The notes: generated by a model not told the origin, from the sequence alone. Positions 17,886-26,950 are shown, counted from the stretch's first letter. The stretch: DNA of 47,169 bases from Cyanobacteria bacterium CYA (GCA_008363215.1 RHKP01000027.1:1-47169), one strand, 5' to 3'. Made by a program: numbers and translations.

Positions 17886-18606
17886 CACCCCTTCGTGCAC
17901 CGATGCCGGGCAAACCAGCGAAAAAAGCGCCGAAGGGAAGCCCGGGTTGTCGCACCCGACCCAAGCCTCGTCCTGCATGAGGGCGAACAGTTCGGCCCGC
18001 TCGCCCGCGAGGTGCGTAAAGCCCTCCGTGAGTACATAGACCGCTGTGCGAAGCCCGAAACTGGTGTTCACATCAACTCGCCAGCCGTCTCCGTCCGCGT
18101 ACTCCCAAGCCTCAACGTCGCTGGTGTCGATCAGTCCGAAGGCCCACAGGGGCACCGGGGCACTCCCCGCGTTCGTCAGCACCAGGTCGTGCCGGACCGC
18201 CGCGCAACCCAGAGACGAGACGCTCGCACCCGACTCGGCCGAGAGGTTCGCAATCCGCGGACTTGCCTGCTCCCAGAGAATCCGCCCGTGCCTTTGATGG
18301 ACCACTTCGAGCACGACCGGCGTTCCGCGCGAGATCGACCCCCCCTCGTCGGCGCCGCTCCGCAGACCCCACCTGATCGCCTCAGACCGATTCAAGTTGA
18401 GCCTCGGGCGTGCGAGGACGCCTGAGAGACGCCCGGTCTTCGGCAACGTTCCCCCGGTCGGTCTCATGAGGAGAGGGGGAAGTGCCCGCCTTCGGGCACC
18501 ACTCCGGGTGGGTTTGAACGCAAACCGCCAAGGTAAAGAGCAGCGCACTTGCTACACACCAGGTTCGAGTGGAGACGGCATCACACCCGGGGCAGCCGTG
18601 TTGCAT
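17886..18606 (-). pseudogene. Possible frameshifted gene for a secreted beta-rich protein
   Basis: On the minus strand the interval of about 18425 to 17910 encodes protein-like sequence with no stop (for example TPVVLEVVHQRHGRI, HDLVLTNAGSAPVP, YADGDGWRVDV). No convincing complete gene contains it. That frame runs on through yraN until 17265, which is implausible. Upstream, a signal-peptide-like segment (WCVASALLFTLAVCV, ATG 18606) lies in another frame that stops near 18382. At the 3' side, a frame change near the A6 run at about 17919 would give a natural end at TGA around 17886. Either the gene is decayed or the assembly has one or two indels. A shorter intact start at ATG 18467 is also possible. 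Function unknown. Confidence 0.35.
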
Positions 18607-19336
18607 CTCCCCACGCACGCTGCGCACGCTCGATCCCGCGACGCACCTCCGTCAGCCCGCGCAGATCGAGGACCACCGGCCCGCGCATCCCCGCGGTCGA
18701 CACCGCCATCGCGTATTCCAGTACGTCCAGCCGCCCCGATCCGACCTCGCACCTGCCCATCGCGTTCGCATCGCTCAGCCGGGCCGACAGCACGCGTGCG
18801 CCGCGTCGCGACACCGCCGCTGCGGGATCGGACCCGCCCATGAGCAGCGTCGCCGGGTCTGCGCCCCACCGAGTCTCCGTCGGGGCGTTCGGCGCATGAT
18901 CGACGACCAGCACACCGCTCGTCTCCGCCGCCGCCGACAGCGACTCCACCACGCCCTCTGCCGGTCGTTCGGGCAGGACGAGACTGACCACCGGCGAGCC
19001 CGCCGTCACACGCAGGCGCAGCAGGTCGCCGAGCAACTCGATCGCTGCCGCCACCGCCCCCACTGCGCGGTCAACCTGTCCGGCTTCGACAAAGTGCTGC
19101 GGTGGAATCCACAGATCTACCCCGCTCACCCGAACCTCGGCCCGCGACAGCGTCCCCGCCAGATCTCGCCGCGCCGATCCATCCAACTCGCGTGGCCGAA
19201 ACCCGGGGGCCGCCGCGTTGAGGGCTACCCAGCCGAACCCCTGCGATCGCACCCACGCCGGAACGCCTCGCAGCGGCACCTCCAGCCGGACATCGCTCAG
19301 CGACAGACTCAGTTCCAGTGGCTCTAGCATCGGCAT
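18581..19336 (-). CDS. Sugar phosphate isomerase/epimerase-like TIM-barrel protein
   Basis: A 251-residue soluble protein that resembles the xylose-isomerase-like TIM barrel (AP endonuclease 2 family) in its pattern: GFGWVALNAAAPGFRP, then a SGVDLW strand, a helix with RAVGAVAAAIELLGDL, and a C-terminal strand GPVVLDLRG. Metal-binding residues that active members carry (Glu, His, Asp on strands) are sparse; VVDHAPN may contribute. I am fairly sure it is a real gene, less sure of the fold, and cannot name a substrate. It overlaps the doubtful secreted-protein gene downstream. Confidence 0.6.
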   Translation of the reverse strand: MPMLEPLELSLSLSDVRLEVPLRGVPAWVRSQGFGWVALNAAAPGFRPRELDGSARRDLAGTLSRAEVRVSGVDLWIPPQHFVEAGQVDRAVGAVAAAIELLGDLLRLRVTAGSPVVSLVLPERPAEGVVESLSAAAETSGVLVVDHAPNAPTETRWGADPATLLMGGSDPAAAVSRRGARVLSARLSDANAMGRCEVGSGRLDVLEYAMAVSTAGMRGPVVLDLRGLTEVRRGIERAQRAWGDATRLPRV

Positions 19337-19385
19337 CGTTCTAGGCTGACCAGTTCAGGCAGAACAGTCAACCGAGGTCCACTCC

Positions 19386-19961
19386 ATGCGCCCGTTCGTC
19401 CGGCTCGCCGAAACCGTGCATATCGTCGCCCTGGCCCTCTGGCTTTCCGCCCTGATCACGGGCGCCTTGGTCGCCGTCACCATCTTCACCACGATGCGGG
19501 AACTCGCGCCGACGTTCGGGTTCTTCCACGCCTATACCGGCGCCCATGCCGATCTGGGTGCCGGGTTCATCCAGGCCCGGGTCTTCGCACTGGCCGACAT
19601 CACCCAGTTCGCCGCCTGCTCGCTGGCCATGCTCTCGTTCATCGCCGCGGTGGCGATCGGGCGCGCCGTCGCGCGGGCGTCCACGATGGTCCGCGCTACC
19701 CTGCTCGCCTGCGCCCTGACCATGTTCAGTTACCAGTACTTCATCCTCGCGCCTCGCATGGACACCAACGCCCGCGCTTACTGGAAGGCCGCCCGCGCCG
19801 GCGACTCCGAACAGGCCCGGTTGCTCCACGCCAAGTTCATGGAGGACCATCCCGCATCCACGCGCACGCACGGCTTCATCTTGCTTTTCGTCTCCGGCAC
19901 TCTGGTCGCCTCGACCTGGACGCTGAGCGGGGGCCGCCCATGCCCGGAAGAAGCCCGCTGA
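19386..19961 (+). CDS. DUF4149-like integral membrane protein
   Basis: A 191-residue protein with four predicted membrane helices at about 12-35, 65-92, 100-120 and 165-185. It is similar in layout to DUF4149/TMEM205-type proteins, with the VHIVALALWLSALITGA start and the conserved APRMDTNARAYWKA loop before the last helix. Function unknown. Its stop overlaps the preferred start of nth by one base (TGATG), implying co-translation with the DNA repair gene. Confidence 0.7.
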   Translation: MRPFVRLAETVHIVALALWLSALITGALVAVTIFTTMRELAPTFGFFHAYTGAHADLGAGFIQARVFALADITQFAACSLAMLSFIAAVAIGRAVARASTMVRATLLACALTMFSYQYFILAPRMDTNARAYWKAARAGDSEQARLLHAKFMEDHPASTRTHGFILLFVSGTLVASTWTLSGGRPCPEEAR

Positions 19962-20680
19962 TGCCTCACCCCCCTGCACGCGTGCCCGGCAACCCACCCG
20001 GACTTGGCGACATCCCGTTCCCCTTGCCGCACGTGACCGCGGCCGAAAAGCGCCGCGCCCGCGCTCTGGCCTCCCTGCTCGCCGAGCACTACCCCGGCGC
20101 CCACTGTGAACTGCACTTCAACTCGCCGGTCGAACTGCTCATCGCGACGATTCTCTCGGCCCAGGCGACCGACGCGGGCGTGAACAAGGCAACCCCCGCG
20201 CTGTTCAAGGCCTTCCCCCACCCCGCTGATTACGCCGCCTCCACTCCCGAGAACATCGAGCCATACATCAGGAGCATCGGGCTCTTTCGCAACAAGGCAA
20301 GGTCCATTCATGCCGCGATGACACAGATCTGCGATCGCTTCGACGGGCAGGTGCCGCAGACTATGGACGATCTGCTCACACTGCGCGGCGTGGCACGCAA
20401 GACTGCCAACGTCGTCCTGGGCAACGCCTTCGGCGTCAACGTCGGCTTCGTCGTCGACACGCACATTCAGCGACTCGCACAGCGCTTCGACCTCGTGCCC
20501 CGCGGCGCCAGCGTCGACGCCACTGAGCGTCGGCTCATGGTCCTCATGCCGCGCAGAAACTGGTGTGACCTGAGCCACCAGATCATCTGGCACGGCCGGC
20601 GCGTCTGCACCGCACGCGTGCGCCAGTGCCAGGATCACCCGATTTGCAGTCGATTCGGACGCTGCTGCGAGGCGCGATGA
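19961..20680 (+). CDS. nth: Endonuclease III (DNA glycosylase/AP lyase)
   Basis: A 239-residue base-excision repair enzyme that removes oxidised pyrimidines and cuts at the abasic site. LRGVARKTANVVLG is the helix-hairpin-helix with the catalytic Lys147; Asp166 in VVDTHIQRL is the second catalytic residue. The C-terminal [4Fe-4S] loop has cysteines at 216, 223, 229 and 235. The spacing is C-x6-C-x5-C-x5-C rather than the usual x6, x2, x5, and an extra Cys236 follows. The hairpin has Ala where Gly is usual (GVARKT for GVGRKT). I prefer ATG 19961 (overlap with the previous stop, GGAAG upstream) to ATG 19940. It abuts the next gene convergently at TGATCA. Confidence 0.92.
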   Translation: MPHPPARVPGNPPGLGDIPFPLPHVTAAEKRRARALASLLAEHYPGAHCELHFNSPVELLIATILSAQATDAGVNKATPALFKAFPHPADYAASTPENIEPYIRSIGLFRNKARSIHAAMTQICDRFDGQVPQTMDDLLTLRGVARKTANVVLGNAFGVNVGFVVDTHIQRLAQRFDLVPRGASVDATERRLMVLMPRRNWCDLSHQIIWHGRRVCTARVRQCQDHPICSRFGRCCEAR

Positions 20681-21565
20681 TCACCCGCCGCTGCCCGGCG
20701 CCGCAGGCGTCGCCTCGGCCGGCTTGCTCTTCTCCCGCTCAATCTTCTCAAGCAACTCGGCCGGCGGTGAGAAGTCGTGCTTCTCTTCCGGGTTCACCGC
20801 CAATTTCACGTAGTCGAACTCGGTGGCCTTCTGGTCGCCCTTGAACCGCTGCAACATCCCCATCGGAATCTTGACCCCCGCAAACTCCTTGTAGGGCTTG
20901 AGCACGGTCTCGAACTCGGCCGGCTTGCCCGTCCCCGGATGCACCGTGAACGTCCGCGACCCAAGATACAGCCCCGTCTCCTCCGAAAACAGCAGCGCCT
21001 TCTCGCGGTTGGACAGCGCCTTGACGTAGATGCCGACGGCCTTCTGCCCCTCGAACGTCGTCCGCCCCAGCACCTTCCACTCGATGTAGCGCGTCTCCCA
21101 GTTCGCCTCGCCCCAGAAGTCGCTCGAATCGCGCAGTTCGATCAGCCGCAGGCCCTCGATCATGCGCAACCCCGCACTTGGCTGCCGCTCCCAGCCCTTT
21201 TCGCCGTCGAAGCCGATCTCGATCGTCTCTCCCGCCGGCTCCTGGATCTTCAGATGAAACTTGTTGGGGTATTCCTTCCAGATCGTCAGCCTGGCCGCAA
21301 ACTCGAACGGTCGACCGACGTAGCGGCCGTCGATCTTGATGCTCCGAATCTTCTTCAACGCTTCCGGGTCGCCCAACGCCTCCACATAGCGTTTGAAGAT
21401 CGCTTCGGCCTCAGGCAGATCGCTCGTGTCGAGCGGCTGCTCGGGCTGGGTTTCCGGCTGGGTGACAGCAGGAGTTTCCGGCTGGGCCGGGTCCACCACC
21501 TTGCCTGGCTGAGCCTGCGCCACCGTCCAGACCAGCACACTCGCCACGATGCTCAAGCCGGCCAT
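20681..21565 (-). CDS. Exported LolA/outer-membrane lipoprotein-sorting-like protein
   Basis: A 294-residue secreted protein. An N-terminal signal peptide ends near AQAQPGK. A proline/glutamine-rich linker covers about 25-50. Residues of about 55-270 resemble the LolA-type half-barrel found in planctomycete 'outer membrane lipoprotein-sorting' proteins: IFKRYVEALGDPEALKKIRS, then alternating beta strands such as FEFAARLTIWKEYPNKFHL and KIPMGMLQRF. The C-terminus is a lysine/alanine/proline-rich tail. It may bind lipid or lipoprotein in the periplasm. It is single and monocistronic, ending base-to-base against nth. Confidence 0.65.
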   Translation of the reverse strand: MAGLSIVASVLVWTVAQAQPGKVVDPAQPETPAVTQPETQPEQPLDTSDLPEAEAIFKRYVEALGDPEALKKIRSIKIDGRYVGRPFEFAARLTIWKEYPNKFHLKIQEPAGETIEIGFDGEKGWERQPSAGLRMIEGLRLIELRDSSDFWGEANWETRYIEWKVLGRTTFEGQKAVGIYVKALSNREKALLFSEETGLYLGSRTFTVHPGTGKPAEFETVLKPYKEFAGVKIPMGMLQRFKGDQKATEFDYVKLAVNPEEKHDFSPPAELLEKIEREKSKPAEATPAAPGSGG

Positions 21566-21709
21566 GCTGCACCTCCATACTCACCCGAAGAATACCACCA
21601 GGTCAAGGGTAGCCCCTCCGCGAGCCCGATCGAAAGATCGCCTCCCCCTACCTGCTTTCCTTCGGATCGGTTCGATTTCGCCCCGCGCCCGGTCGGCCCT
21701 GCCGCCTGA

Positions 21710-21749
21710 CAGAAAACAACGGAGGCCGAAACGACGCCGTTTCAGCCTC
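21710..21749 (-). terminator. Rho-independent terminator of tRNA-Arg
   Basis: On the minus strand, GAGGC and GAAACG arms pair with CGTTTC and GCCTC (21722-21749, one mismatch) around a four-base loop. A T-rich stretch follows (CGTTGTTTTCT). It lies about 75 bases beyond the tRNA 3' end. Confidence 0.7.
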
Positions 21750-21823
21750 TTCAAGTCACTGGTGGTACGGACACTCCGCTCGTGAAGGGCGTTCCTCCCG
21801 TTGCGACTTTCAGATCCGCTCAA

Positions 21824-21897
21824 TACGCCCGCCGCGAGTCGAACGCGGAACCTTTGGCTTCGGAGGCCAACGCTCTATCCAATTGAGCTACGGGCGC
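21824..21897 (-). tRNA. tRNA-Arg (anticodon CCG)
   Basis: A 74-base cloverleaf. The acceptor stem GCGCCCG pairs with CGGGCGT (first pair G-U), with discriminator A. The D-stem is GCTC/GAGC. The anticodon stem TTGGC/GCCAA holds the loop CTCCGAA with anticodon CCG, which reads CGG (arginine). The T-stem is CCGCG/CGCGG around TTCGACT. CCA is not encoded. It is divergent from the MFS gene, and a terminator lies downstream. Confidence 0.96.
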
Positions 21898-21925
21898 GAC
21901 GGGCTGACTCTACGATCACCGCTCC

Positions 21926-23182
21926 ATGATGGCAACCTCCACAGACTCCTTCCTCCGTGTCGATCGCCCGCTCGTCCTCGGGCTTTTGCTCACCTTTCTG
22001 GCCAGCATCGGCTCGGGCGCGGTCACCAGCGGCATCTACTTCCTCACCGAATCCGCCCTCGGCTACGGCCGCCTCCGCAACTACGCCCTCGCACTGGTGA
22101 TGGGCCTCGCCTACATCGTCGGCGCCGCCGGCATCGGCTCGGCCCTTCGCACGTGGCTTGCCGGACTCGTCTGTCCCCGCAACCTCGGCATTATCCTGCT
22201 GATGGCCGTCGGCGTCACCGCGCCGCTTCCCGTCTTCGTCGCCGGCTCCCCCAGCCTCGTCCCACCCGCATGGACCCTCTGGACCCTCGTCACTGTCTTC
22301 GGGTTGCTCACCGGATGTACCTGGCCGATTGTCGAGGCATACATCTCCGGCGGACGCCGCGGCTCAAACCTCCGCTCGGCCATCGGGTGGTTCAACATCG
22401 TGTGGGCCTCGGCCGTCATCGTCTCCATGTGGATCATCGCCCCCTACGCTGAAAAAAGCCCCATGTCCGTGCTCCTGTGGGTAGGAGCCGCCCACGTCCT
22501 GGCCGGCCTGATCTTGCTTCCGCTGCCCAAGCACCCGCCCGTCCACCTTGACGACGAACCGCACGCCCTCGATCCGCGCTACCCCCCACTGCTCCGCATC
22601 TCGCGCGTGCTCCTCCCTGCGTCGTACCTGCTCATCTCCAACCTCGGGCCCACGATCCCGGCCGTCCTGGGCGTCCTCGGTGTGAGCATGACCTGGAAGG
22701 CGCCGGCCTTCTCCGCCTGGCTCATCGCACGCCTGTGTACCTTTGCCTTCCTCGAATTCTGGCACGGATGGCACGGGCGATGGCTCCCGCTGCTGCTCGG
22801 AGGTGTCGGGCTGATCGTCGGCTTCGCCCTGGCGATCCTCTCGCCCCGCTGCGGCCCGCTCGCTCTGCCCGCCTTCTTCACCGGGCTGGGCGTGTTCGGG
22901 TGCTCGGCCGGAGTCGTCTATGTCGCCTCGCTCTACTACGGCATGGAAGTCGGAGGCTCCAACGTGGATGACGGAGGACGCCACGAAACCGTCATCGGCT
23001 TCGGGTACGCCGGCGGGCCTGCCTGCGGACTGCTCGCGGTGGCCGCCGTGGGACGCGGGAGCCTCCAACTCGACCTGGCGGTCGTCTCGATCGCCGGCCC
23101 GATCGCCGCACTGGTCGTCCTTATCGGTCTGGTCGGCGCACTGCGAATCTCTCGCACCCGTTCCCGTCAAGTTCGCGAATAA
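21926..23182 (+). CDS. Major facilitator superfamily permease
   Basis: A 418-residue inner-membrane protein with about 12 hydrophobic helices. The first begins near residue 15, and the central loop at about 205-225 is polar (PKHPPVHLDDEPHALDPRYP). There is no clear subfamily signature, so the substrate is unknown. Two adjacent ATGs (21926, 21929) are possible. The gene is divergent from tRNA-Arg. The C-terminal loop YGMEVGGSNVDDGGRHET before the last two helices is unusually polar and could be a substrate-side loop. Confidence 0.75.
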   Translation: MMATSTDSFLRVDRPLVLGLLLTFLASIGSGAVTSGIYFLTESALGYGRLRNYALALVMGLAYIVGAAGIGSALRTWLAGLVCPRNLGIILLMAVGVTAPLPVFVAGSPSLVPPAWTLWTLVTVFGLLTGCTWPIVEAYISGGRRGSNLRSAIGWFNIVWASAVIVSMWIIAPYAEKSPMSVLLWVGAAHVLAGLILLPLPKHPPVHLDDEPHALDPRYPPLLRISRVLLPASYLLISNLGPTIPAVLGVLGVSMTWKAPAFSAWLIARLCTFAFLEFWHGWHGRWLPLLLGGVGLIVGFALAILSPRCGPLALPAFFTGLGVFGCSAGVVYVASLYYGMEVGGSNVDDGGRHETVIGFGYAGGPACGLLAVAAVGRGSLQLDLAVVSIAGPIAALVVLIGLVGALRISRTRSRQVRE

Positions 23183-23231
23183 CCAGCGTCTCCAACGGGT
23201 TATGGTTCTGTCGCAGGCAGACTTTGAGGGT

Positions 23232-23259
23232 TTGCGCACCGATGACCATCCGATATCAT
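23232..23259 (+). promoter_or_regulatory. Candidate sigma70 promoter for the S41 peptidase
   Basis: TTGCGC, 16 bases, TATCAT: the -10 has one mismatch to consensus and the -35 has three of six key bases. It lies about 150 bases before the peptidase ATG, in a 229-base gap with no other content I can see. Confidence 0.3.
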
Positions 23260-23411
23260 GCGGATTCAGGGAGCCCGCAACCCAGATGTTCAGCCCCCCC
23301 GGACGGGGGGTCGATCAAACCGGTCGCGACGTGCGTAGGAGAGTTGTTCGGAGCACATACGAACGCCGACGGATACCGTCTGCGTCCATCACACCCAAGC
23401 CTGGAGTGAGC

Positions 23412-25649
23412 ATGGCATCCAATCGTTCGCAGTGGAAGACCCTGTTGCTGCTGGTGGGGCTCGCCCCTTCGATTCTCGCCGGGCCCAGCATCGCCCAGCC
23501 TCAGGCCGAAGCCGCTGCAACCATCGAGACCTGGTCCGGACAAGTCTGGCATTCGGCCGACGGCGGCTCGGAGCAGGATCTGCTGGCCAAACTCGAGTCC
23601 ATCACCCAGGCCGATCCGCGTGCGGCCGAGTATCTCCAGAAGTCGATCGAGGAGTTCAAGGCACACCTGGCGAAGCGCGAGCAGAAGCGTGCGGAATCAA
23701 TCGAGAAGGCGAGCGCCGAACTCGACGAGTTCCTTGCCAAGGGAGATGACCCCATCGCCCTGTCCGAGGCGTTGCGCGTGGGGAACGAACTGGAAATGCT
23801 GATGCCCTCGCGCGACGAGTTCCTCAGCCAGCCTCGCGTGGTGCAACTGGTGAACACATCGGAGCGTGTGGCCCGCGACGCGGCCGACAAGGGCGACTGG
23901 CTGATCGCCAGCGAGTTGTACGCCCGGCTCGACCTGCTCTTTGAGAACGAGGACCGGTACAAGGACGAGCGCCGCGACCTGGACATGCGCCTGATCCAGA
24001 TCAGCACGTACTCGCCCCGCACGTTCGCCGAGATGCGCAATAACCGCCGGGTTGCGGCCGGTGAAGAGCCTTTCCCCGAGTACAACCCCATCGGCGACTC
24101 GTGGGAAACCAAACTCGCCAACGTGCGCATGCTCACCGTTCTGCAGGCCATCACCCGCACGTACAATCACGTCGACGACATCCCGCTCTCCAACGTGCTG
24201 ATCAGCGGACTCGACGCGGTCGAAACGCTCGCCAAGACTCCCGAACTGGCCGGCGTTTTCACCGGCCTGGCCGACGAAAAAGCACGGGCGGCCTTCCTCG
24301 TCGAAATCGACGCCATTCGCGCCCGGCTGGTCGATCGCGCTCAGCCCGTGACCCGGCATGACATCTACAACGTGGCCGACAGTCTCCTCCGCGCCAACGC
24401 GACGACCGTCGCCATCCCCGACAGCGCCCTGGCTCACGAGTTCGGCAACGGCGCCATGGGCGCGCTGGACCCCTATTCGCAGATCATCTGGCCCGATGAA
24501 CTGGCCCGATTCGAGCGTGCCACCCGCGGCGAGTTCGTCGGCGTGGGCATCTCCATCCAGATGGACGAAGCACAGAACATCATGGTCGTCACCCCGCTCG
24601 AGGGTTCGCCCGCCCAGCGCGCCGGCGTCCGCCCCGACGACCTGATCAAGAAGGTCAACGGTCAGTCCACGGTCGGCTTCACGCTCGACCAGGCTGTCGA
24701 CGTCATTACCGGGCCCAAGGGCACTTCGGTCACCCTCACCATCGAGCGCCGCGACGAGAACGATCAGCCCACCTCGGTCGACTTCGATCTGGTGCGCCAG
24801 GTCATCGAACTGCCCACGGTCAAGGGCTGGGAAAAGACCGGCGTCGGCGATGACGACTGGAACTGGTTTGTCGACCCCGAAGCCGGCCTGGGGTACATCC
24901 GCCTCACCGGCTTTAGCGAGAAGACCACCGCTGAGTTCGACCGCGCCGTCCGCGCCATGCGCGTGCAGGGTCTCAATGGGCTGGTGCTCGATCTGCGCTT
25001 CAATCCCGGAGGCCTGCTCGACCAGGCCGTCGAAATCGCCAGCCGTTTCGTCAACAACGGGCTGATCGTCCGTACCGAGGACGGCGCCGGGCGCACACGT
25101 GACCAGCAGTCGGCCCGCCGCGTGCCCGATGCGGTCAATCTTTCTGACATCCCCGTGGTGGTGCTCATCAATGAGGGATCGGCGTCGGCCAGCGAAATCG
25201 TCTCCGGCGCGATCCAGGCCCATGCTGAAGAGGGCAAGATCCGCGCGCTGCTCGTCGGTCGGCGCAGTTTCGGCAAGGGCAGCGTGCAAAACGTCTTCCC
25301 GATCCCCGGCGACGAGAACACGCTCATGAAGTTGACGACGCAGTATTACAAACTGCGCACCAACCACATGATCCACCGCCGCCCGGGCGCCACCGAGTGG
25401 GGCATCTCCCCGGACCTGACCGTGGACATGCTCCCCGATCAGGAAATGGAGGCCCTGCTGCTCCGCCGCGATGCCGACGTTCTGCCGATGGACCAGGACG
25501 GCAAGGTCATCGCCAACGCCGATCGTCCAGATCCTGATCGGCTGCTCGACGAGGGCATGGACCTGCAACTTCAGGCCGCTGTCATCCTGCTCCAGAGCCA
25601 GGAGGCCCCGGCGGTCGTGTCGCGCATGTCCCAGAATGCCGGAGGCTGA
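23412..25649 (+). CDS. S41 family carboxyl-terminal processing peptidase
   Basis: A 745-residue exported serine protease that cleaves proteins from their C-termini in the envelope. The signal peptide is residues 1-28 (TLLLLVGLAPSILA). Residues of about 30-370 are a long, mostly helical N-terminal domain, with a strongly charged heptad-like helix at about 75-120. The PDZ domain is at about 376-455 (GVGISIQMDE, GSPAQRAGVRPDDLIKKVNG). The S41 catalytic domain follows: nucleophile Ser near 592 in EGSASASEI and Lys near 622 in SFGKGSVQ. The spacing of about 30 is slightly longer than the 25 seen in E. coli Tsp. ATG 23412 begins the signal peptide. It resembles the tail-specific protease Prc/CtpA. 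Confidence 0.9.
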   Translation: MASNRSQWKTLLLLVGLAPSILAGPSIAQPQAEAAATIETWSGQVWHSADGGSEQDLLAKLESITQADPRAAEYLQKSIEEFKAHLAKREQKRAESIEKASAELDEFLAKGDDPIALSEALRVGNELEMLMPSRDEFLSQPRVVQLVNTSERVARDAADKGDWLIASELYARLDLLFENEDRYKDERRDLDMRLIQISTYSPRTFAEMRNNRRVAAGEEPFPEYNPIGDSWETKLANVRMLTVLQAITRTYNHVDDIPLSNVLISGLDAVETLAKTPELAGVFTGLADEKARAAFLVEIDAIRARLVDRAQPVTRHDIYNVADSLLRANATTVAIPDSALAHEFGNGAMGALDPYSQIIWPDELARFERATRGEFVGVGISIQMDEAQNIMVVTPLEGSPAQRAGVRPDDLIKKVNGQSTVGFTLDQAVDVITGPKGTSVTLTIERRDENDQPTSVDFDLVRQVIELPTVKGWEKTGVGDDDWNWFVDPEAGLGYIRLTGFSEKTTAEFDRAVRAMRVQGLNGLVLDLRFNPGGLLDQAVEIASRFVNNGLIVRTEDGAGRTRDQQSARRVPDAVNLSDIPVVVLINEGSASASEIVSGAIQAHAEEGKIRALLVGRRSFGKGSVQNVFPIPGDENTLMKLTTQYYKLRTNHMIHRRPGATEWGISPDLTVDMLPDQEMEALLLRRDADVLPMDQDGKVIANADRPDPDRLLDEGMDLQLQAAVILLQSQEAPAVVSRMSQNAGG

Positions 25650-25690
25650 CTTCCTGCACGGGTCTATCCCGGGTCGGTCGGCTCACCAGG

Positions 25691-25733
25691 CCGACGGCTT
25701 TGGGTAGGCCGGCTCGCCAAGTCGGGGCTTTTC
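25691..25733 (+). terminator. Possible terminator after the S41 peptidase
   Basis: CCGAC (25691) can pair with GTCGG (25721), with inner TTGG/CCAA pairing, followed by GGGCTTTTCC. The loop is long and the T-run is only four bases, so it is a weak call. Confidence 0.3.
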
Positions 25734-25756
25734 CTGTCGGCTGACCCCAACAGCGA

Positions 25757-25786
25757 TTGTCGCCCTCCCCTGCCCGGTCCTATGAT
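25757..25786 (+). promoter_or_regulatory. Candidate sigma70 promoter of the PDH E1-alpha gene
   Basis: TTGTCG, an 18-base spacer, TATGAT. The -35 has four of six consensus bases and the -10 five of six. Transcription would start near 25793, about 60 bases before the ATG at 25853. Confidence 0.45.
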
Positions 25787-25852
25787 TCCGCCCGTGGTGC
25801 GGGATCATTTCACGCGCCCGAACCCCAAGCCTCTGACCAGGATCCCACGCGC

Positions 25853-26950
25853 ATGTCTCAGGCCGCGACCGATTCCACTATGACCATGCAACGCCCATCC
25901 GACGCCCTGCCCGACGAGGTTGTCGTCGGGTGGTTGCGCGACATGCTGCTCATCCGCGAGTTTGAGAACCGGACGATGCAGGCGTATCAACAGACCAAGA
26001 TCGGCGGATTCTGCCACGTCTACACCGGGCAGGAGGCCTGCGCCGTCGGCACCATCGGCTGTCTCGAACCATTTGACCCCGTCGTCACCGCCTATCGCGA
26101 CCACGGGCACGCTCTGGCCCGAGGCATGACCCCCGAAGCCTGCATGGCCGAGATGTTCGGCAAGATCACCGGGTGCGCCAAGGGCAAGGGCGGGTCGATG
26201 CACATGTTTGATCGACCCAACAACCTCTTCGGCGGGCACGGTATCGTCGGTGCGCAGACGCCGCTGGGCGCGGGGCTCGCCTTCGCCGCCCGCTACGAGT
26301 GGGAAGTTCTGGGCACCGGGCCCAAGAAAGTCTGCCTGTGCTACCTCGGCGACGGCGCGGTAGACCAGGGCGCTTTCCATGAGGCCCTCAACCTCGCCGC
26401 CCTCTACTCGCTGCCGGTGATCTACATCATCGAGAACAACGGGTACTCGATGGGTACGGCCATTCACCGGCACACCGCCAATCACGAAAACCTGCACCGC
26501 CGCGGCGAAACCTACGGCATCAAGTCGGTCTTCATCGACGGGTTCCACGTGCGTGATGTCTACGACGCCTTCAAGCCTCTCGTGGACGAGTGCCGCAAAG
26601 AGCAGAAGCCCGGCTTCGTCGACCTCAAGACCTATCGGTACTACGGGCATTCGATGTCCGACCCGCAGAAGTACCGCAGCAAGGACGAGGTCGACCAGTG
26701 GAAGTCCAAGGATCCCATCGCCGCCATGGCCGCGTACCTCATGGGAGAGCGCGGCTGCCTGAGCGAAGAGCAGTGGCAGGCGATGGAGGACGAAGTCCGT
26801 GAGCAGGTCAAGGCCGCGGTGGACTTCGCCGAGCAGTCCGAAGCCCCGGACATTGAAACCGAACTGGCCAGCGACGTGTACGCCCTGCCGATGGACCGGC
26901 TCAGCCCGAGCGACGAGTACCGCCACGGGGTGAAGAACCCGCTGATGTAG
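25853..26950 (+). CDS. pdhA: Pyruvate dehydrogenase E1 component, alpha subunit
   Basis: A 365-residue thiamine-diphosphate-dependent subunit of the 2-oxo acid dehydrogenase complex; with E1-beta it decarboxylates pyruvate and acylates lipoate. The cofactor motif begins GDGAVDQGAFHEALNLA (Gly166), ending IIENN. MLLIREFENR, GQEACAVG, RDHGHALARG and GKGGSMHMF are E1-alpha signatures. RYYGHSMSDP is the region that carries the phosphorylated serine in mitochondrial homologues. No E1-beta, E2 or E3 gene is adjacent, which is unusual. ATG 25853 was chosen because the upstream extension is low complexity and lies downstream of the candidate promoter. Confidence 0.9.
   Translation: MSQAATDSTMTMQRPSDALPDEVVVGWLRDMLLIREFENRTMQAYQQTKIGGFCHVYTGQEACAVGTIGCLEPFDPVVTAYRDHGHALARGMTPEACMAEMFGKITGCAKGKGGSMHMFDRPNNLFGGHGIVGAQTPLGAGLAFAARYEWEVLGTGPKKVCLCYLGDGAVDQGAFHEALNLAALYSLPVIYIIENNGYSMGTAIHRHTANHENLHRRGETYGIKSVFIDGFHVRDVYDAFKPLVDECRKEQKPGFVDLKTYRYYGHSMSDPQKYRSKDEVDQWKSKDPIAAMAAYLMGERGCLSEEQWQAMEDEVREQVKAAVDFAEQSEAPDIETELASDVYALPMDRLSPSDEYRHGVKNPLM

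Noticed and set aside
23697..25568. Minus-strand frame of 623 codons opposite the S41 peptidase
   Set aside because: The peptidase frame has PDZ and catalytic motifs; the reverse frame is a mirror of its codon bias.
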